Part shown: piece by piece, positions 17,498 through 27,254 of the stretch
Position numbering within the stretch: position 1 is the stretch's first letter
How the letters are laid out: the number at the start of each line of letters is the position of its first letter
From: Paenibacillus sp. FSL K6-1330
GTDB taxonomy: Bacteria > Bacillota > Bacilli > Paenibacillales > Paenibacillaceae
Direction: 5' to 3'
DNA: 64,000 nt
NCBI RefSeq assembly: GCF_037976825.1
Contig: NZ_CP150269.1
Span: 3,361,501-3,425,500, forward strand
Position numbers and translations under genes: made by a program
The notes under the pieces: model-generated
Databases searched by the model: none
Told to the model about the DNA's origin: nothing
What the model saw: the letters and a program-made list of their open reading frames with translations, nothing else

Positions 17498-18487
17498 ATG
17501 AGTCAACCCATTTTGCAGATTCGAGATTTGCACACACACTTTTTTACAGACCGAGGTGAAATTCCCGCTGTCGATGGTGTGAGCCTTTATGTTAGACCTG
17601 GAGAAGTGCTTGGCGTCGTTGGTGAATCTGGCTGTGGCAAAAGCGTGACATCGCTGTCGGTTTTGAAACTGATTCCACAGCCTCCAGGCAAAATTACCGG
17701 TGGTTCGATCTTATTCAAGGGACAGGATATCGTCCCGTTAAAAGAACGCGAGTTGCGTCAGATTCGGGGAAATGCGATCTCCATGATTTTTCAGGAGCCG
17801 ATGACGTCGCTAAATCCGCTATTTACCGTGGGCCAGCAAATCGGGGAAACGGTCCGCCTGCACCGGGGGGTTAGTAAGAAAAACGCGAGGGTACATACCG
17901 TGGAAATGCTGAGAAAGGTTGGCATCGCTAGGCCAGAGTCCATCATTGATGAGTACCCCCATCAGTTGTCGGGAGGAATGCGTCAGCGGGTCATGATCGC
18001 GATGGCGATTTCCTGTAATCCGGAACTGCTTATCGCTGATGAACCGACGACCGCATTGGATGTAACGATCCAGGCTCAGATCCTCGATCTGATCCGATGC
18101 TTGAATGAGGAGTATAAAACAGCGGTCATGTTGATCACGCATGATCTTGGCGTCGTCGCAGAAATGTGTCATCGCGTTACAGTCATGTACGCTGGGAAGG
18201 TTGTAGAGGAAGGCAGTGTGCACGATATATTCAAAAAACCGCTTCATCCCTATACCCGGGGTCTTATCAAGTCGGTTCCGCGAATGAAAGAGCAGCGCAG
18301 ACGGCTGTTCTCCATACCAGGCAATGTGCCGATATTGAATACCCGGATGAAGGGCTGCCGCTTTGCCGAGCGATGCTCGGATGTCATGCCGCTGTGTCTC
18401 GAACAGCTTCCTGAACTGAAAGAATACGAAGCGGCACACAGCTGCCGATGCTGGCTGCATGAAACTCCGAAGGAGGAAGTCATATGA
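17498..18487 (+). CDS. Peptide ABC transporter ATP-binding protein (OppD/DppD-like)
   Basis: This 329-residue nucleotide-binding subunit has Walker A GESGCGKS (about 44-51), Q-loop FQEP, signature LSGGMRQRVMIA, Walker B LLIADEPTTALD and the H-loop THDLG. After the ATPase core it has the oligopeptide-transporter C-terminal extension with a cysteine motif (GCRFAERC, then HSCRC), which binds an iron-sulfur cluster in related proteins. It pairs with the next gene to form the ATPase heterodimer. An AGAGG site precedes the ATG. It opens a five-gene operon: two ATPases, a binder and two permeases. Confidence 0.93.
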   Translation: MSQPILQIRDLHTHFFTDRGEIPAVDGVSLYVRPGEVLGVVGESGCGKSVTSLSVLKLIPQPPGKITGGSILFKGQDIVPLKERELRQIRGNAISMIFQEPMTSLNPLFTVGQQIGETVRLHRGVSKKNARVHTVEMLRKVGIARPESIIDEYPHQLSGGMRQRVMIAMAISCNPELLIADEPTTALDVTIQAQILDLIRCLNEEYKTAVMLITHDLGVVAEMCHRVTVMYAGKVVEEGSVHDIFKKPLHPYTRGLIKSVPRMKEQRRRLFSIPGNVPILNTRMKGCRFAERCSDVMPLCLEQLPELKEYEAAHSCRCWLHETPKEEVI

Positions 18488-19482
18488 GTGAACCATTGCT
18501 GCAGGTGGAGCATCTGAAAAAGTACTATTCCTTGGGAAAGCGGTGGTTCGGAAAATCCGAGCAGCAAGTGATCAAAGCAGTCGATGACGTTTCCTTTTCC
18601 GTGCTGAAAGGAGAGACGTTTGGTTTGGTGGGTGAAAGCGGATGCGGTAAATCGACAGCAGGCCGTTCGATCCTGCGGCTAATCGAACCGACGGCCGGCA
18701 GGGTCCAGTTTAATGGACAGGATCTTACTTCATTATCTCCCGAAGAACTTCGCTTACAGCGCAAAGATATGCAAATCGTCTTTCAGGACCCATTTTCTTC
18801 CCTGAACCCACGGCATACCGTCCAGCGGATATTGGAGGAACCGCTCATCGTGCATGGAGTAGGGAACGCAAAAGAACGGCGTAACCTTATCAGTCGCTTG
18901 ATCGAAGTCGTCGGTTTGTCGCACAGCCATCTCCAGCGTTACCCGCACCAATTCTCGGGCGGTCAGCGGCAGCGGATCGGCATCGCCAGGGCCTTGTCGC
19001 TGCAGCCGAAGCTGATCGTTGCGGATGAACCCGTGTCGGCACTCGATGTGTCCATTCAGTCGCAGGTTATCAATTTGCTGCAGGATCTGCAGGAGGAGTT
19101 TGGACTTACCTATATTTTTATCGCACATGATCTAAGCGTGGTGAAGCATATTTGCGATCGTATCGCCGTTATGTATCTTGGCCGAATCGTGGAGATTTCC
19201 GATAAGAACAGGCTTTACGAAACACCGCAGCACCCATATACGAAAGCGCTTTTTTCTGCAGTCCCTGAGCCTGACCCCGATATCAAAACCGAGAGGATTA
19301 TTTTGCAGGGTGAAGTGCCGAGTCCGGCAAACGCGCCGGTCGGCTGCGCTTTTCACACCCGTTGTCCGATGGTGATGGATATTTGCCAAACGTTGCGCCC
19401 CGAGCTTACGGAAACGGAGCCTGGCCATCTGACGGCCTGCCATTTGTTCACAGGATCGGATGCTACCGGAAGAGCCGTATAA
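18484..19482 (+). CDS. Peptide ABC transporter ATP-binding protein (OppF/DppF-like)
   Basis: This 332-residue ATPase overlaps the previous gene by four bases (ATGA), indicating translational coupling, with GGAGGAAG before the start. Motifs are Walker A GESGCGKS, Q-loop FQDPFSSLNP, signature FSGGQRQRIGIARAL, Walker B LIVADEPVSALDVS and AHDLSVV. The C-terminal extension has GCAFHTRC followed by LTACH, the cysteine-containing OppF tail. It completes the ATPase pair that drives import through the two permeases downstream. Confidence 0.93.
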   Translation: MSEPLLQVEHLKKYYSLGKRWFGKSEQQVIKAVDDVSFSVLKGETFGLVGESGCGKSTAGRSILRLIEPTAGRVQFNGQDLTSLSPEELRLQRKDMQIVFQDPFSSLNPRHTVQRILEEPLIVHGVGNAKERRNLISRLIEVVGLSHSHLQRYPHQFSGGQRQRIGIARALSLQPKLIVADEPVSALDVSIQSQVINLLQDLQEEFGLTYIFIAHDLSVVKHICDRIAVMYLGRIVEISDKNRLYETPQHPYTKALFSAVPEPDPDIKTERIILQGEVPSPANAPVGCAFHTRCPMVMDICQTLRPELTETEPGHLTACHLFTGSDATGRAV

Positions 19483-19611
19483 TTCGACCGACTGGTACCC
19501 ATTAACTAACAATTGTTGCAGCACTTTTCTTCTTTCTGGTTTATAGCCGGGACAAGTCGTCCGGGCCTTATATAAACAAAGATACTTTTGTAATAAGAAG
19601 GGAGCCACAAT

Positions 19612-21276
19612 ATGAGAGTGAAAAGTTGGAGCAGTGTCGTGTTGGCATTGATGTTGTGCGGAGTTGTTATCCTTGCCGGATGCAGCGGAAGTAAGGGCAG
19701 CAGCAATAACGGTGCAACAGGAACGGATACGGGGGGGAAAACAGAAACGGCAAACCCGCCACAGTCCACACAGGATACATTAATTGTCGGGCGGGGTGGC
19801 GATTCCGCATCCCTGGATCCCGCAATCGTTACAGACGGCGAATCGCTTAAAATCACGCATCAGGTGTTTGACTCTTTGCTGGAATATAAGGAAGGAACGA
19901 CCGAAGTTCAAGGCTCACTAGCCGAGAGCTGGACGGTTTCCGAAGACGGCCTGAAGTACACCTTCAAGCTTCGTCAAGGCGTGAAATTCCATGACGGAAC
20001 CGATTTTAACGCCGATGCCGTCGTCTTTAACTTTACCCGCTGGTCGGATCCAAAAAGTGAGTACAAATTTGAAGGTGACTCTTTCGACTACTACGACTCC
20101 ATGTTCGGCCCCGACGGAAAACGCATCATCAAAGAAGCGAAAGCAGTCGATGCGAATACCGTTGAATTTACGCTGAATCAACCGCAAGCACCGTTTCTGC
20201 AAAATCTGGCGATGTCCTCCTTCGGCATAGCCAGCCCTGCGGCCATTCAAGAGAAGAAGGAGAACTTCAAAAACGAACCGGTTGGCACCGGACCTTTTGT
20301 CTTTAAGGAATGGAAGCGCAACGATTCAATTACCCTGGAGAAAAATCCAAGCTATTGGAGAGAAGAGCTTCCAAAATTAAACAGAGTGATTGTACGCTCT
20401 ATTCCCGACAACTCTGCACGCTTCAATGCGCTGCAAAGCGGGGAAATCGATCTGATGGAAGATTTGAGCCCGGACGACTTGGCCACGCTCGAAGGCAATC
20501 CGAATCTGCAAAAAATCGAACGCCCTTCTAATAATGTAGGTTATGTCGGCTTCAATCTAAAGCAAAAACCCTTTGATGACGTGAAAGTAAGGCAGGCATT
20601 AAGCCATGCCGTCAACAAACAGGCGATTATTGAGGCCTTCTTCGCTGGTCAAGCCATCCCGGCTGTAAATCCATTGCCGCCTTCCCTGTGGGGGTATAAC
20701 GACAGCATTCAGGATTATGAATACGATTTAGAAAAGGCGAAGCAGTTACTGGCCGAAGCGGGGTACCCGAACGGTTTGCCTGATGAGTACACGTTCTATG
20801 CCATGCCGGTTCCCCGTCCGTACATGCCGGATGGCAAAAAGGTAGCCGAGGTCATTCAAGCCGATTTTGAGAAAATTGGGGTAAAGGTCAAGATCGAATC
20901 TCCAGAATGGGCTACTTATCTGGACGATGCAAAAGCCGGGGAGAAAGCCGACATCTTTATGCTCGGCTGGACGGGCGATAACGGCGACCCGGATAACTTT
21001 CTGTACACGCTGCTTGATAAAGACGCCATTCCGTCTAACAACTACAGCTATTATGCCAATGATAAGCTGCACGAGATTTTGATTGCCGCTCAAAAAGAAA
21101 CCGAACAGTCCAAACGAGAAGAGCTGTATAAACAAGCACAAGACATCATAAAAGTCGATGCTCCGTGGGTTCCGCTTGTGCATACGACACCTCTCCTGGC
21201 GGCCAAAGCAAATGTGAAGGGATTCGTACCGGCGCCAACCGGCACAGAGTATTACTATAACGTCTACTTTGAATAA
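19612..21276 (+). CDS. Peptide-binding lipoprotein (SBP family 5, OppA/DppA-like)
   Basis: This 554-residue surface lipoprotein has a signal peptide with lipobox LAGC (lipidated C24), then a Gly/Ser/Thr-rich linker. The family 5 solute-binding fold follows, with the LAESWTVSEDGLKYTFKLR motif and KFHDGTDFNADAVVFNFTRW near 100-145. The NPLPPSLWGYND stretch is also typical. Family members bind di- or oligopeptides, nickel, or sometimes murein peptides; the ligand is not readable from the sequence. AAGGGAGCC precedes the ATG. It lies between the ATPase and permease genes; a small bulged hairpin in the 129-base gap upstream (about 19551-19566) may stabilise its mRNA. Confidence 0.93.
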   Translation: MRVKSWSSVVLALMLCGVVILAGCSGSKGSSNNGATGTDTGGKTETANPPQSTQDTLIVGRGGDSASLDPAIVTDGESLKITHQVFDSLLEYKEGTTEVQGSLAESWTVSEDGLKYTFKLRQGVKFHDGTDFNADAVVFNFTRWSDPKSEYKFEGDSFDYYDSMFGPDGKRIIKEAKAVDANTVEFTLNQPQAPFLQNLAMSSFGIASPAAIQEKKENFKNEPVGTGPFVFKEWKRNDSITLEKNPSYWREELPKLNRVIVRSIPDNSARFNALQSGEIDLMEDLSPDDLATLEGNPNLQKIERPSNNVGYVGFNLKQKPFDDVKVRQALSHAVNKQAIIEAFFAGQAIPAVNPLPPSLWGYNDSIQDYEYDLEKAKQLLAEAGYPNGLPDEYTFYAMPVPRPYMPDGKKVAEVIQADFEKIGVKVKIESPEWATYLDDAKAGEKADIFMLGWTGDNGDPDNFLYTLLDKDAIPSNNYSYYANDKLHEILIAAQKETEQSKREELYKQAQDIIKVDAPWVPLVHTTPLLAAKANVKGFVPAPTGTEYYYNVYFE

Positions 21277-21313
21277 CGGGTTGTACCACATTGTCTTTGG
21301 CAGGTGAATTATT

Positions 21314-22318
21314 TTGAAATCCTATATTTTAAAGCGATTATTCATCATGGTTCCTGTTTTGATCGGTATGACGATGATTGTATTTTCCATTATTCATGCA
21401 ATCCCTGGTGACCCGGCGGAAACCATTCTGGGACAAAAGGCGACGGAACAGTCCAAGGAAGCTCTCCGTGAACAATTGGGACTTCATAATCCGTGGTACC
21501 AGCAATATTTCACGTACATCGGAGATTTGCTCCAAGGTGATCTTGGACAATCCATCCGTACCAAAGTGCCGATTGCCGAGGAAATCACCCCTTATTTGGC
21601 AGCGACTGCCGAGTTGACGTTTGCCGCTATGGCGTTTGCCATCATTTTCGGCGTTAATGCTGGAATTATAAGCGCCTGGAAACAAAACTCATGGTTTGAT
21701 TACATTAGTATGCTGGTTGCGCTTATCGGAGTATCGATGCCCATCTTTTGGCTTGGGTTAATGGAACAGTGGATTTTCTCTCTCGAGCTGCAATGGTTGC
21801 CTTCGATCGGTCGGATGAATCAACGGGATCCGGTTGAAGCCGTTACGAATTTATATTTGCTTGATAGCATTCTCGCCGGACGATTCGATCAATTGTGGAC
21901 GGTGATCAAACACCTGATCCTGCCAAGCGTGGCGTTGGGTACGATTCCAATGGCGGTCATCGCCAGAATGACGCGTTCGAGCATGCTGGAGGTCATGAAC
22001 TCTGATTATGTCCGCACGGCAAAAGCCAAAGGGCTGTCCCAATTTTTTGTCGTCTACAAGCATGCACTTAAAAATGCGTTTATTCCGGTGCTTACCGTCA
22101 TCGGTTTACAAACCGGGGCGCTGTTGGGAGGAGCTGTATTGACGGAGACGATTTTTGCCTGGCCAGGCGTAGGACGGTACATTTATGAAGCGATCAGCTC
22201 ACGCGATTACCCGGTGATTCAATCCGGCATTCTGATCATCGCTTTTGTATTCGTTTTCATTAATCTGATTGTGGATTTGCTGTATGCAGCAGTGGATCCG
22301 CGCATTCGCTACCGGTAA
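21314..22318 (+). CDS. Peptide ABC transporter permease (OppB/DppB-like)
   Basis: This 334-residue inner-membrane permease has six predicted membrane spans. The N-terminal region MKSYILKRLFIMVPVLIG and the AIPGDPAETILG segment are typical of DppB. The cytoplasmic EAA loop reads ARMTRSSMLEVMNSDYVRTA followed by KAKGL, the coupling helix for the ATPases. The start is a TTG at 21314, with AGGTGA about eight bases upstream. It pairs with the following permease. Confidence 0.93.
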   Translation: MKSYILKRLFIMVPVLIGMTMIVFSIIHAIPGDPAETILGQKATEQSKEALREQLGLHNPWYQQYFTYIGDLLQGDLGQSIRTKVPIAEEITPYLAATAELTFAAMAFAIIFGVNAGIISAWKQNSWFDYISMLVALIGVSMPIFWLGLMEQWIFSLELQWLPSIGRMNQRDPVEAVTNLYLLDSILAGRFDQLWTVIKHLILPSVALGTIPMAVIARMTRSSMLEVMNSDYVRTAKAKGLSQFFVVYKHALKNAFIPVLTVIGLQTGALLGGAVLTETIFAWPGVGRYIYEAISSRDYPVIQSGILIIAFVFVFINLIVDLLYAAVDPRIRYR

Positions 22319-22330
22319 GGAGGGGTGACC

Positions 22331-23227
22331 ATGCCACAGATTATGGCGCACACTAGCGACAGCCCTGCCGTCTCCATCGAGAAGGTTTCCGAACCTTGGA
22401 GGGATGCGTGGGGAGCTTTCCGCAAGAATAAAATGGCGATGCTCGGACTGTTCATGATTGTAGCCTTCATTGTTATTGCACTCGTTGCGCCGCTTATTGC
22501 ACCCTATGATTATAAAGCCCAAGAGCTGACCGATCGGTTAAAGCCCCCATCTGTGGAGCATTGGTTCGGGACAGATGATCTGGGGCGTGACATACTCAGC
22601 CGGGTGCTGCACGGGGCTCGTATTTCATTGTGGGTCGGTACTTTTTCCGTGATTGGCTCCATCATCCTGGGAACGTTTTTTGGGTTGCTCGCGGGTTTTT
22701 ACGGGAAATGGATGGATATGTTGATCTCGCGTATTTTCGATATTTTGTTGGCGTTTCCGAGTATCCTGCTGGCAATTGCGATTGTAGCCATACTGGGGCC
22801 CTCGCTGCAAAATGCGCTATACGCGATCGCGATAGTCAACATACCGACCTATGGCCGATTGGTTCGGGCCAAGGTGCTTAGCTTGAAGAACGAGGAATAC
22901 ATCACTGCTGCGCAGGCGATTGGGATGAAGAACCGCGGTATATTATGGCATCACATACTGCCAAACAGTCTGACTCCGATTATCGTGCAAGGCACGCTGG
23001 GCATCGCAACAGCCATCATCGAAGCCGCAGCACTCGGGTTTCTGGGGATGGGCGCCCAGCCCCCCGCTCCGGAATGGGGGAAGATGCTGTCCGATTCGCG
23101 GCAATTTATAGCGACGGCTCCGTGGACGGTCGTATTTCCCGGTGTCTCGATCATGCTGACGGTACTCGCCTTTAACCTGATGGGAGACGGACTGCGCGAT
23201 GCATTGGATCCGCGAATGAAAAGTTAA
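22331..23227 (+). CDS. Peptide ABC transporter permease (OppC/DppC-like)
   Basis: This permease has about 298 residues. It carries the OppC N-terminal extension with AFRKNKMAMLGLFMIV, the HWFGTDDLGRDILSRVLHGAR motif characteristic of DppC/OppC, and the EAA loop with EYITAAQAIG. The ATG at 22331 has AAGGAGGGG six bases upstream, better placed than the GTG at 22325. It is the last gene of the importer operon. A GC-rich stem follows. Confidence 0.93.
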   Translation: MPQIMAHTSDSPAVSIEKVSEPWRDAWGAFRKNKMAMLGLFMIVAFIVIALVAPLIAPYDYKAQELTDRLKPPSVEHWFGTDDLGRDILSRVLHGARISLWVGTFSVIGSIILGTFFGLLAGFYGKWMDMLISRIFDILLAFPSILLAIAIVAILGPSLQNALYAIAIVNIPTYGRLVRAKVLSLKNEEYITAAQAIGMKNRGILWHHILPNSLTPIIVQGTLGIATAIIEAAALGFLGMGAQPPAPEWGKMLSDSRQFIATAPWTVVFPGVSIMLTVLAFNLMGDGLRDALDPRMKS

Positions 23228-23248
23228 TATACCCTAAGATAAGTAGGC

Positions 23249-23272
23249 TGCCGGGAGACCCCCGGCAGCTTA
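23249..23272 (+). terminator. GC-rich hairpin after the peptide transporter operon
   Basis: GCTGCCGGG and CCCGGCAGC pair around a short loop about 25 bases after the last stop codon. The T tract is weak, so termination is probable rather than certain. Confidence 0.6.
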
Positions 23273-23674
23273 CTATGTCAATACATCTATACGGGAACTT
23301 TAAACATTCCGGCTTGTCGCATAGACCAGTACATGTTGGGGAAGTGCCGGCTCGTTTCTCCAGCATGGAAATTCCAGCTGCTTGATACGTACTTCTTTAT
23401 TAAACTGCAGAGTAAATTCTGTGCGGTTCTTTGCAATTCAGATTAATGTCGTAATTTTATATATGATTTGTCGCATAGTTGGACTAAAAAAATGAGTAAG
23501 ATGTGATACCTTATATGTGGATGTCATGGCAGCTAAGTTTATATCCAGAGACCCAAGAGATGTTGTGGCAGAATTACATACATATAAGCCCGCCTGCTCT
23601 TTATAGCGTTATGGATAGGCAGGACTTTATATTTGAAGTTATAAAAAATTAATGAAAAGTGATGGTGATGATTT
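23273..23674. other. Non-coding gap before the Gfo/Idh gene
   Basis: About 400 bases without a supported gene. TTGTCGCATAG occurs twice (23314-23324 and 23469-23479) and may be a repeated protein-binding site. The segment 23590-23640 has an imperfect CCTGC/GCAGG stem. No clear -35/-10 pair stands out. Confidence 0.4.
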
Positions 23675-24757
23675 ATGTCTAAAGTTTATCGTATTGGAAT
23701 TATCGGCTGTGGCGGAATCGCAAACGGGAAGCATCTGCCGAGCTTAAGCAGATTAAACAACGTGGAGCTCGTGGCATTCTGCGATATCGTCCTAGAAAAG
23801 GCAGAAGCCGCGGCTAGCAAGTACGGTATTGAGGAAGCTAAAGTGTACGGCGACTATAAGGAGTTGCTGCAGGATCAAAGCATCGATATCATTCATGTTC
23901 TGACGCCTAATGACTCGCATGCCGAGATTTCCATTGCTTCGCTTGAAGCAGGTAAGCATGTTATGTGTGAAAAACCGATGGCAAAAACGGCTGCGGATGC
24001 CAAGCGGATGATGGAAACCGCGAAACGCACCGGCAAGAAATTGACAATCGGATACAATAACCGTTTCCGCCAAGACAGTCTTTACCTGAAACAAGTATGC
24101 GAAGCCGGTGAACTCGGAAATATTTATTTTGCCAAAGCTCATGCCGTACGAAGAAGAGCTGTTCCGACTTGGGGCGTATTTTTGGATGAGGAAAAACAAG
24201 GCGGTGGTCCGCTTATCGATATCGGTACGCATGCTCTCGATTTGACCCTCTGGATGATGGATAATTACAAACCGAAGATTGTTCTCGGTACCACATACCA
24301 TGAGTTGTCCCGCAAGGAGAACGCGGCAAACGCTTGGGGACCATGGGATCCGGAAAAATTCACTGTCGAAGATTCCGCTTTCGGCATGATTGTGATGGAG
24401 AATGGCGCGACCATTATGCTGGAATCCAGCTGGGCGCTCAATACGCTGGATATCGATGAAGCCAAATGTACGCTGAGTGGTTCGGAAGGTGGAGCCGATA
24501 TGAAGAACGGTCTTCGCATCAACGGCGAGAAGTTCAGTCGTCTGTACACTAACGAAATCGAATTGAATTCCGGCGGAGTGGCGTTCTATGACGGGAAGCA
24601 GGAGCAGGCTCCGGATGTTGAGATGAGAAGATGGATCGAGGCGATTGATCAGGATAAGGATCCTGTCGTAACCCCAGAACAAGCTTATGTTGTGTCTCGG
24701 ATTTTGGAAGCTCTATACGAATCCGCCAAACTCGGCAAAGCCGTTTACTTGGACTAA
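23675..24757 (+). CDS. Gfo/Idh/MocA-family oxidoreductase
   Basis: The protein has 360 residues. The N-terminal Rossmann fold carries GIIGCGGIANGKH (8-20), and the EKPMAKT motif (about 98-104) holds the conserved Lys-Pro of the family. The C-terminal alpha/beta domain has DIGTHALDL with the probable catalytic His. Members oxidise or epimerise sugars, inositols and amino sugars with NAD(P). The substrate cannot be told from the sequence. The gene is single, with a weak GGTGATG site before the ATG and a strong terminator after the stop. Confidence 0.9.
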   Translation: MSKVYRIGIIGCGGIANGKHLPSLSRLNNVELVAFCDIVLEKAEAAASKYGIEEAKVYGDYKELLQDQSIDIIHVLTPNDSHAEISIASLEAGKHVMCEKPMAKTAADAKRMMETAKRTGKKLTIGYNNRFRQDSLYLKQVCEAGELGNIYFAKAHAVRRRAVPTWGVFLDEEKQGGGPLIDIGTHALDLTLWMMDNYKPKIVLGTTYHELSRKENAANAWGPWDPEKFTVEDSAFGMIVMENGATIMLESSWALNTLDIDEAKCTLSGSEGGADMKNGLRINGEKFSRLYTNEIELNSGGVAFYDGKQEQAPDVEMRRWIEAIDQDKDPVVTPEQAYVVSRILEALYESAKLGKAVYLD

Positions 24758-24786
24758 GTTTATATCCATATCATAATTCATAATGC

Positions 24787-24818
24787 AAAAAAGCCCTGAT
24801 GATCAGGGCTTTTTTTTA
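24787..24818. terminator. Bidirectional-looking terminator
   Basis: AAAAAAGCCCTGA and TCAGGGCTTTTTT form a stem flanked by A and T runs, so it could end transcription from either side. It lies just after the oxidoreductase gene. Confidence 0.92.
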
Positions 24819-24921
24819 TTTTCGGTACATGCTTAATCTAGCAAAATATGTGATGGGGAGGAATGGATATAGATTAATGGGGAATAATAAGCTCATTACA
24901 TAATGAAGGCGGGTTGATGAA

Positions 24922-25437
24922 ATGATATTTATTTATAATGATTACGGTGGAACGCATACGACCTCACTGGCAGCAGCGTACCATCTCAATAAATTACCTA
25001 CGAATCGGCAGCTTACAACCGAGGAAATTCTGGCCGTTGACTATTTCAATAAACTAAATAGGTCCGACATGGGCAAACTCGTTTTCCACGGACTGGATGA
25101 GAATGGGAATCCGGTGTACACCATTGGACGGGGCTCATCTAAGCTAGTCATTCCAGCTTTAAAAAATTTAAGCCTCATTCTTCAAGACAAATATCAGAAC
25201 ACGGAACCTATTGTGTTTTCCAACACTTCGCCTACTGTTCCATTGGTCATGACGATCGGGGGATTTTTGTCCAGAGGATTAAAATTGGGTTTTGTCGGCG
25301 ATCCGCTATTAGTGGCAGGTGCAAAGAAATGCTGCGGTATTATCCGTGAACTTGTTCTACATACCAAACAGACCGCAGCCGCCAGGTCCGGTACGGAGTC
25401 CGTAATCGTGATTGAGAACAAAAATTATTCTTCATAG
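24922..25437 (+). CDS. DUF3189-like protein
   Basis: This 171-residue protein begins MIFIYNDYGGTHTTSLAAAYH, close to what I recall of the DUF3189 family, small proteins of spore-forming Firmicutes with unknown function. It has no signal peptide. A Cys-Cys pair lies in AGAKKCCGIIRE. It precedes the germination operon and is separated from it by a terminator, so co-expression is not implied. The start ATG has only a weak ribosome site (GGCGGGTTGATGAA). Confidence 0.6.
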   Translation: MIFIYNDYGGTHTTSLAAAYHLNKLPTNRQLTTEEILAVDYFNKLNRSDMGKLVFHGLDENGNPVYTIGRGSSKLVIPALKNLSLILQDKYQNTEPIVFSNTSPTVPLVMTIGGFLSRGLKLGFVGDPLLVAGAKKCCGIIRELVLHTKQTAAARSGTESVIVIENKNYSS

Positions 25438-25461
25438 TTATTCGAAGTCTAAAATCCATAT

Positions 25462-25504
25462 GAGAAGATAATCCCGGATTTCACAGGTTTATCTTCTTTT
25501 TTTG
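25462..25504 (+). terminator. Intrinsic terminator before the ger operon
   Basis: GAGAAGATAA (25462-25471) and TTATCTTCTT (25489-25498) pair, followed by a T run. Confidence 0.85.
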
Positions 25505-25621
25505 ATGAGCCAAATAGGCCTCAGCGTTTTCTGGTATAAAGAGCTGAAGTGTATGAAGTTTACAGCTGGTTTTCTTCGGTAATAATGTGGGAATAGCATC
25601 TGTGAGAGGAAGGATATTCCC

Positions 25622-27217
25622 ATGCGGTATCGAAGAAGAAGCGGCCATTCCATCAAAAATAGAACCAAAGATACCCTACCAGCTAATACTTCGACAACAG
25701 ATCCCGATGCTTTAAGTCCGGATATAAAAAGTAGTCTAAACCATATCAGAGCAGCCCTCGGCAACAGTACTGATATCGTGATCAGGGAAATTCCGCTGGA
25801 TGAAGAGGAGAAACACTATATCGCTATCCTCTATACGGACGGCTTGGCCGACCAAAAGATCATTTCGGAATCCATCATGATGGTCGTAGCTGACACTGCT
25901 AAATCCCTGGTGAGGGAAGATACGGAACATCCGAAGCCATTCGATGGGCAAAAGATATTAGAAAACATTTCCTTTATCAATAATGAGATTCAGTCCATTT
26001 ATGATTATAAAAAGTTGTTCCATTCCTTATTGTCGGGGGACACCATTTTTCTGGTAGATGGATTGGACCGAGGCATCGCAGCAGGTACACGTGGATGGAA
26101 GGACCGCGGGGTCATGGAAACGTCGGCGGAAAATGTCGTCCGCGGTCCACGCGAATCCTTTACGGAGTCGCTTCGAACGAATACGGCTTTGATTCGTCGA
26201 AAGATCAAGGATCCTCATCTGTGGATGGAAACGAAGCAGATCGGCCGAATTACGCAAACGGACGTCGCCATGATGTACATCGATGGCATTGCCAACGAGA
26301 AGATCGTCGGGGAAGTCCGAACCCGGCTTGAACGAATCGATGTGGACAGCATTTTGGAGAGCGGATATATCGAGGAATTGGTGCAGGATAAGACCTTGAC
26401 TCCATTTCCCACGATTTATAATACCGAACGTCCCGATGTGGTCGCGTCCGAGCTGCTTGAAGGCAAAATCGCTATTATCGTAGATGGCACCCCATTTGTT
26501 CTGATCGTTCCGGCCCTATTTGTGTCTTTCTTGCATGCTGCGGAAGATTACTATCAGCGCGCGGATATCAGTTCATTCCTGCGGATGCTGCGCTACCTGA
26601 GCATATTCATTTCGTTGCTTGGGCCTTCCCTCTATGTAGCCATAACCACGTTTCATCACGAAATGCTGCCGACCCAGCTCCTGTTCGGGCTGGCTGGACA
26701 ACGTGAGCAAATTCCGTTTCCCGCCTTCGTCGAGGCCGTCCTCATGGAGGTCACCTTCGAGATTCTGCGGGAAGCAGGCGTGCGGCTTCCCAAAAATATC
26801 GGATCCGCTATTTCCATCGTAGGAACGTTGGTCATAGGGCAAGCCGCCGTCGAAGCGGGGATCATCTCTCCCGCCATGGTCATCGTGGTTGCGATAACGG
26901 CCATTTCCAGCTTTGTCGTTCCATCTTTCAATATGTCCATTGCTTTTCGGATGCTTCGATTTCCGTTAATGGCGCTTGCCGGATCATTCGGCCTGTTCGG
27001 CATCCTTGTCGGGATTATCGCTCTTATTCTGCATTTGTGCAGCCTCCGCTCGTTCGGAATCCCGTATATGTCGCCTTTCGCGCCGTTAATTCCGGAAGGG
27101 CAAAAAGATACGATATTGCGGCTGCCACAATGGATGCTGATGAACCGTCCCCGACTGATCAATCAGAACAACGAAAAGCGCAAAACAAGCACACCTCCCC
27201 AAAAATCGCGGGAATAG
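25622..27217 (+). CDS. Spore germination receptor A subunit (GerA/GerKA family)
   Basis: This 531-residue protein has a large hydrophilic N-terminal domain (about 1-285) and a C-terminal membrane domain with about five spans (about 285-495). Family signatures include DGLADQKII, FLVDGLDRGIAAGTRGWKDR, VRGPRESFTESLRTNTALIRRKIK and GRITQTDVAMMYIDGIAN. A subunits sit in the inner membrane of the spore with B and C subunits, where the receptor senses amino acids or sugars and triggers germination. GAGAGGAAGG precedes the ATG. It opens a four-gene operon, expected to be expressed in the forespore. Confidence 0.95.
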   Translation: MRYRRRSGHSIKNRTKDTLPANTSTTDPDALSPDIKSSLNHIRAALGNSTDIVIREIPLDEEEKHYIAILYTDGLADQKIISESIMMVVADTAKSLVREDTEHPKPFDGQKILENISFINNEIQSIYDYKKLFHSLLSGDTIFLVDGLDRGIAAGTRGWKDRGVMETSAENVVRGPRESFTESLRTNTALIRRKIKDPHLWMETKQIGRITQTDVAMMYIDGIANEKIVGEVRTRLERIDVDSILESGYIEELVQDKTLTPFPTIYNTERPDVVASELLEGKIAIIVDGTPFVLIVPALFVSFLHAAEDYYQRADISSFLRMLRYLSIFISLLGPSLYVAITTFHHEMLPTQLLFGLAGQREQIPFPAFVEAVLMEVTFEILREAGVRLPKNIGSAISIVGTLVIGQAAVEAGIISPAMVIVVAITAISSFVVPSFNMSIAFRMLRFPLMALAGSFGLFGILVGIIALILHLCSLRSFGIPYMSPFAPLIPEGQKDTILRLPQWMLMNRPRLINQNNEKRKTSTPPQKSRE

Positions 27218-27254
27218 ATGAATGCACACCAGCGGGAAAGCGAGTGAACATTGG

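Noticed and set aside
23792..24682. Minus-strand open frame (296 codons) opposite the Gfo/Idh/MocA gene
   Set aside because: It mirrors the codon pattern of the real gene, lacks a ribosome site and has no recognisable motif.
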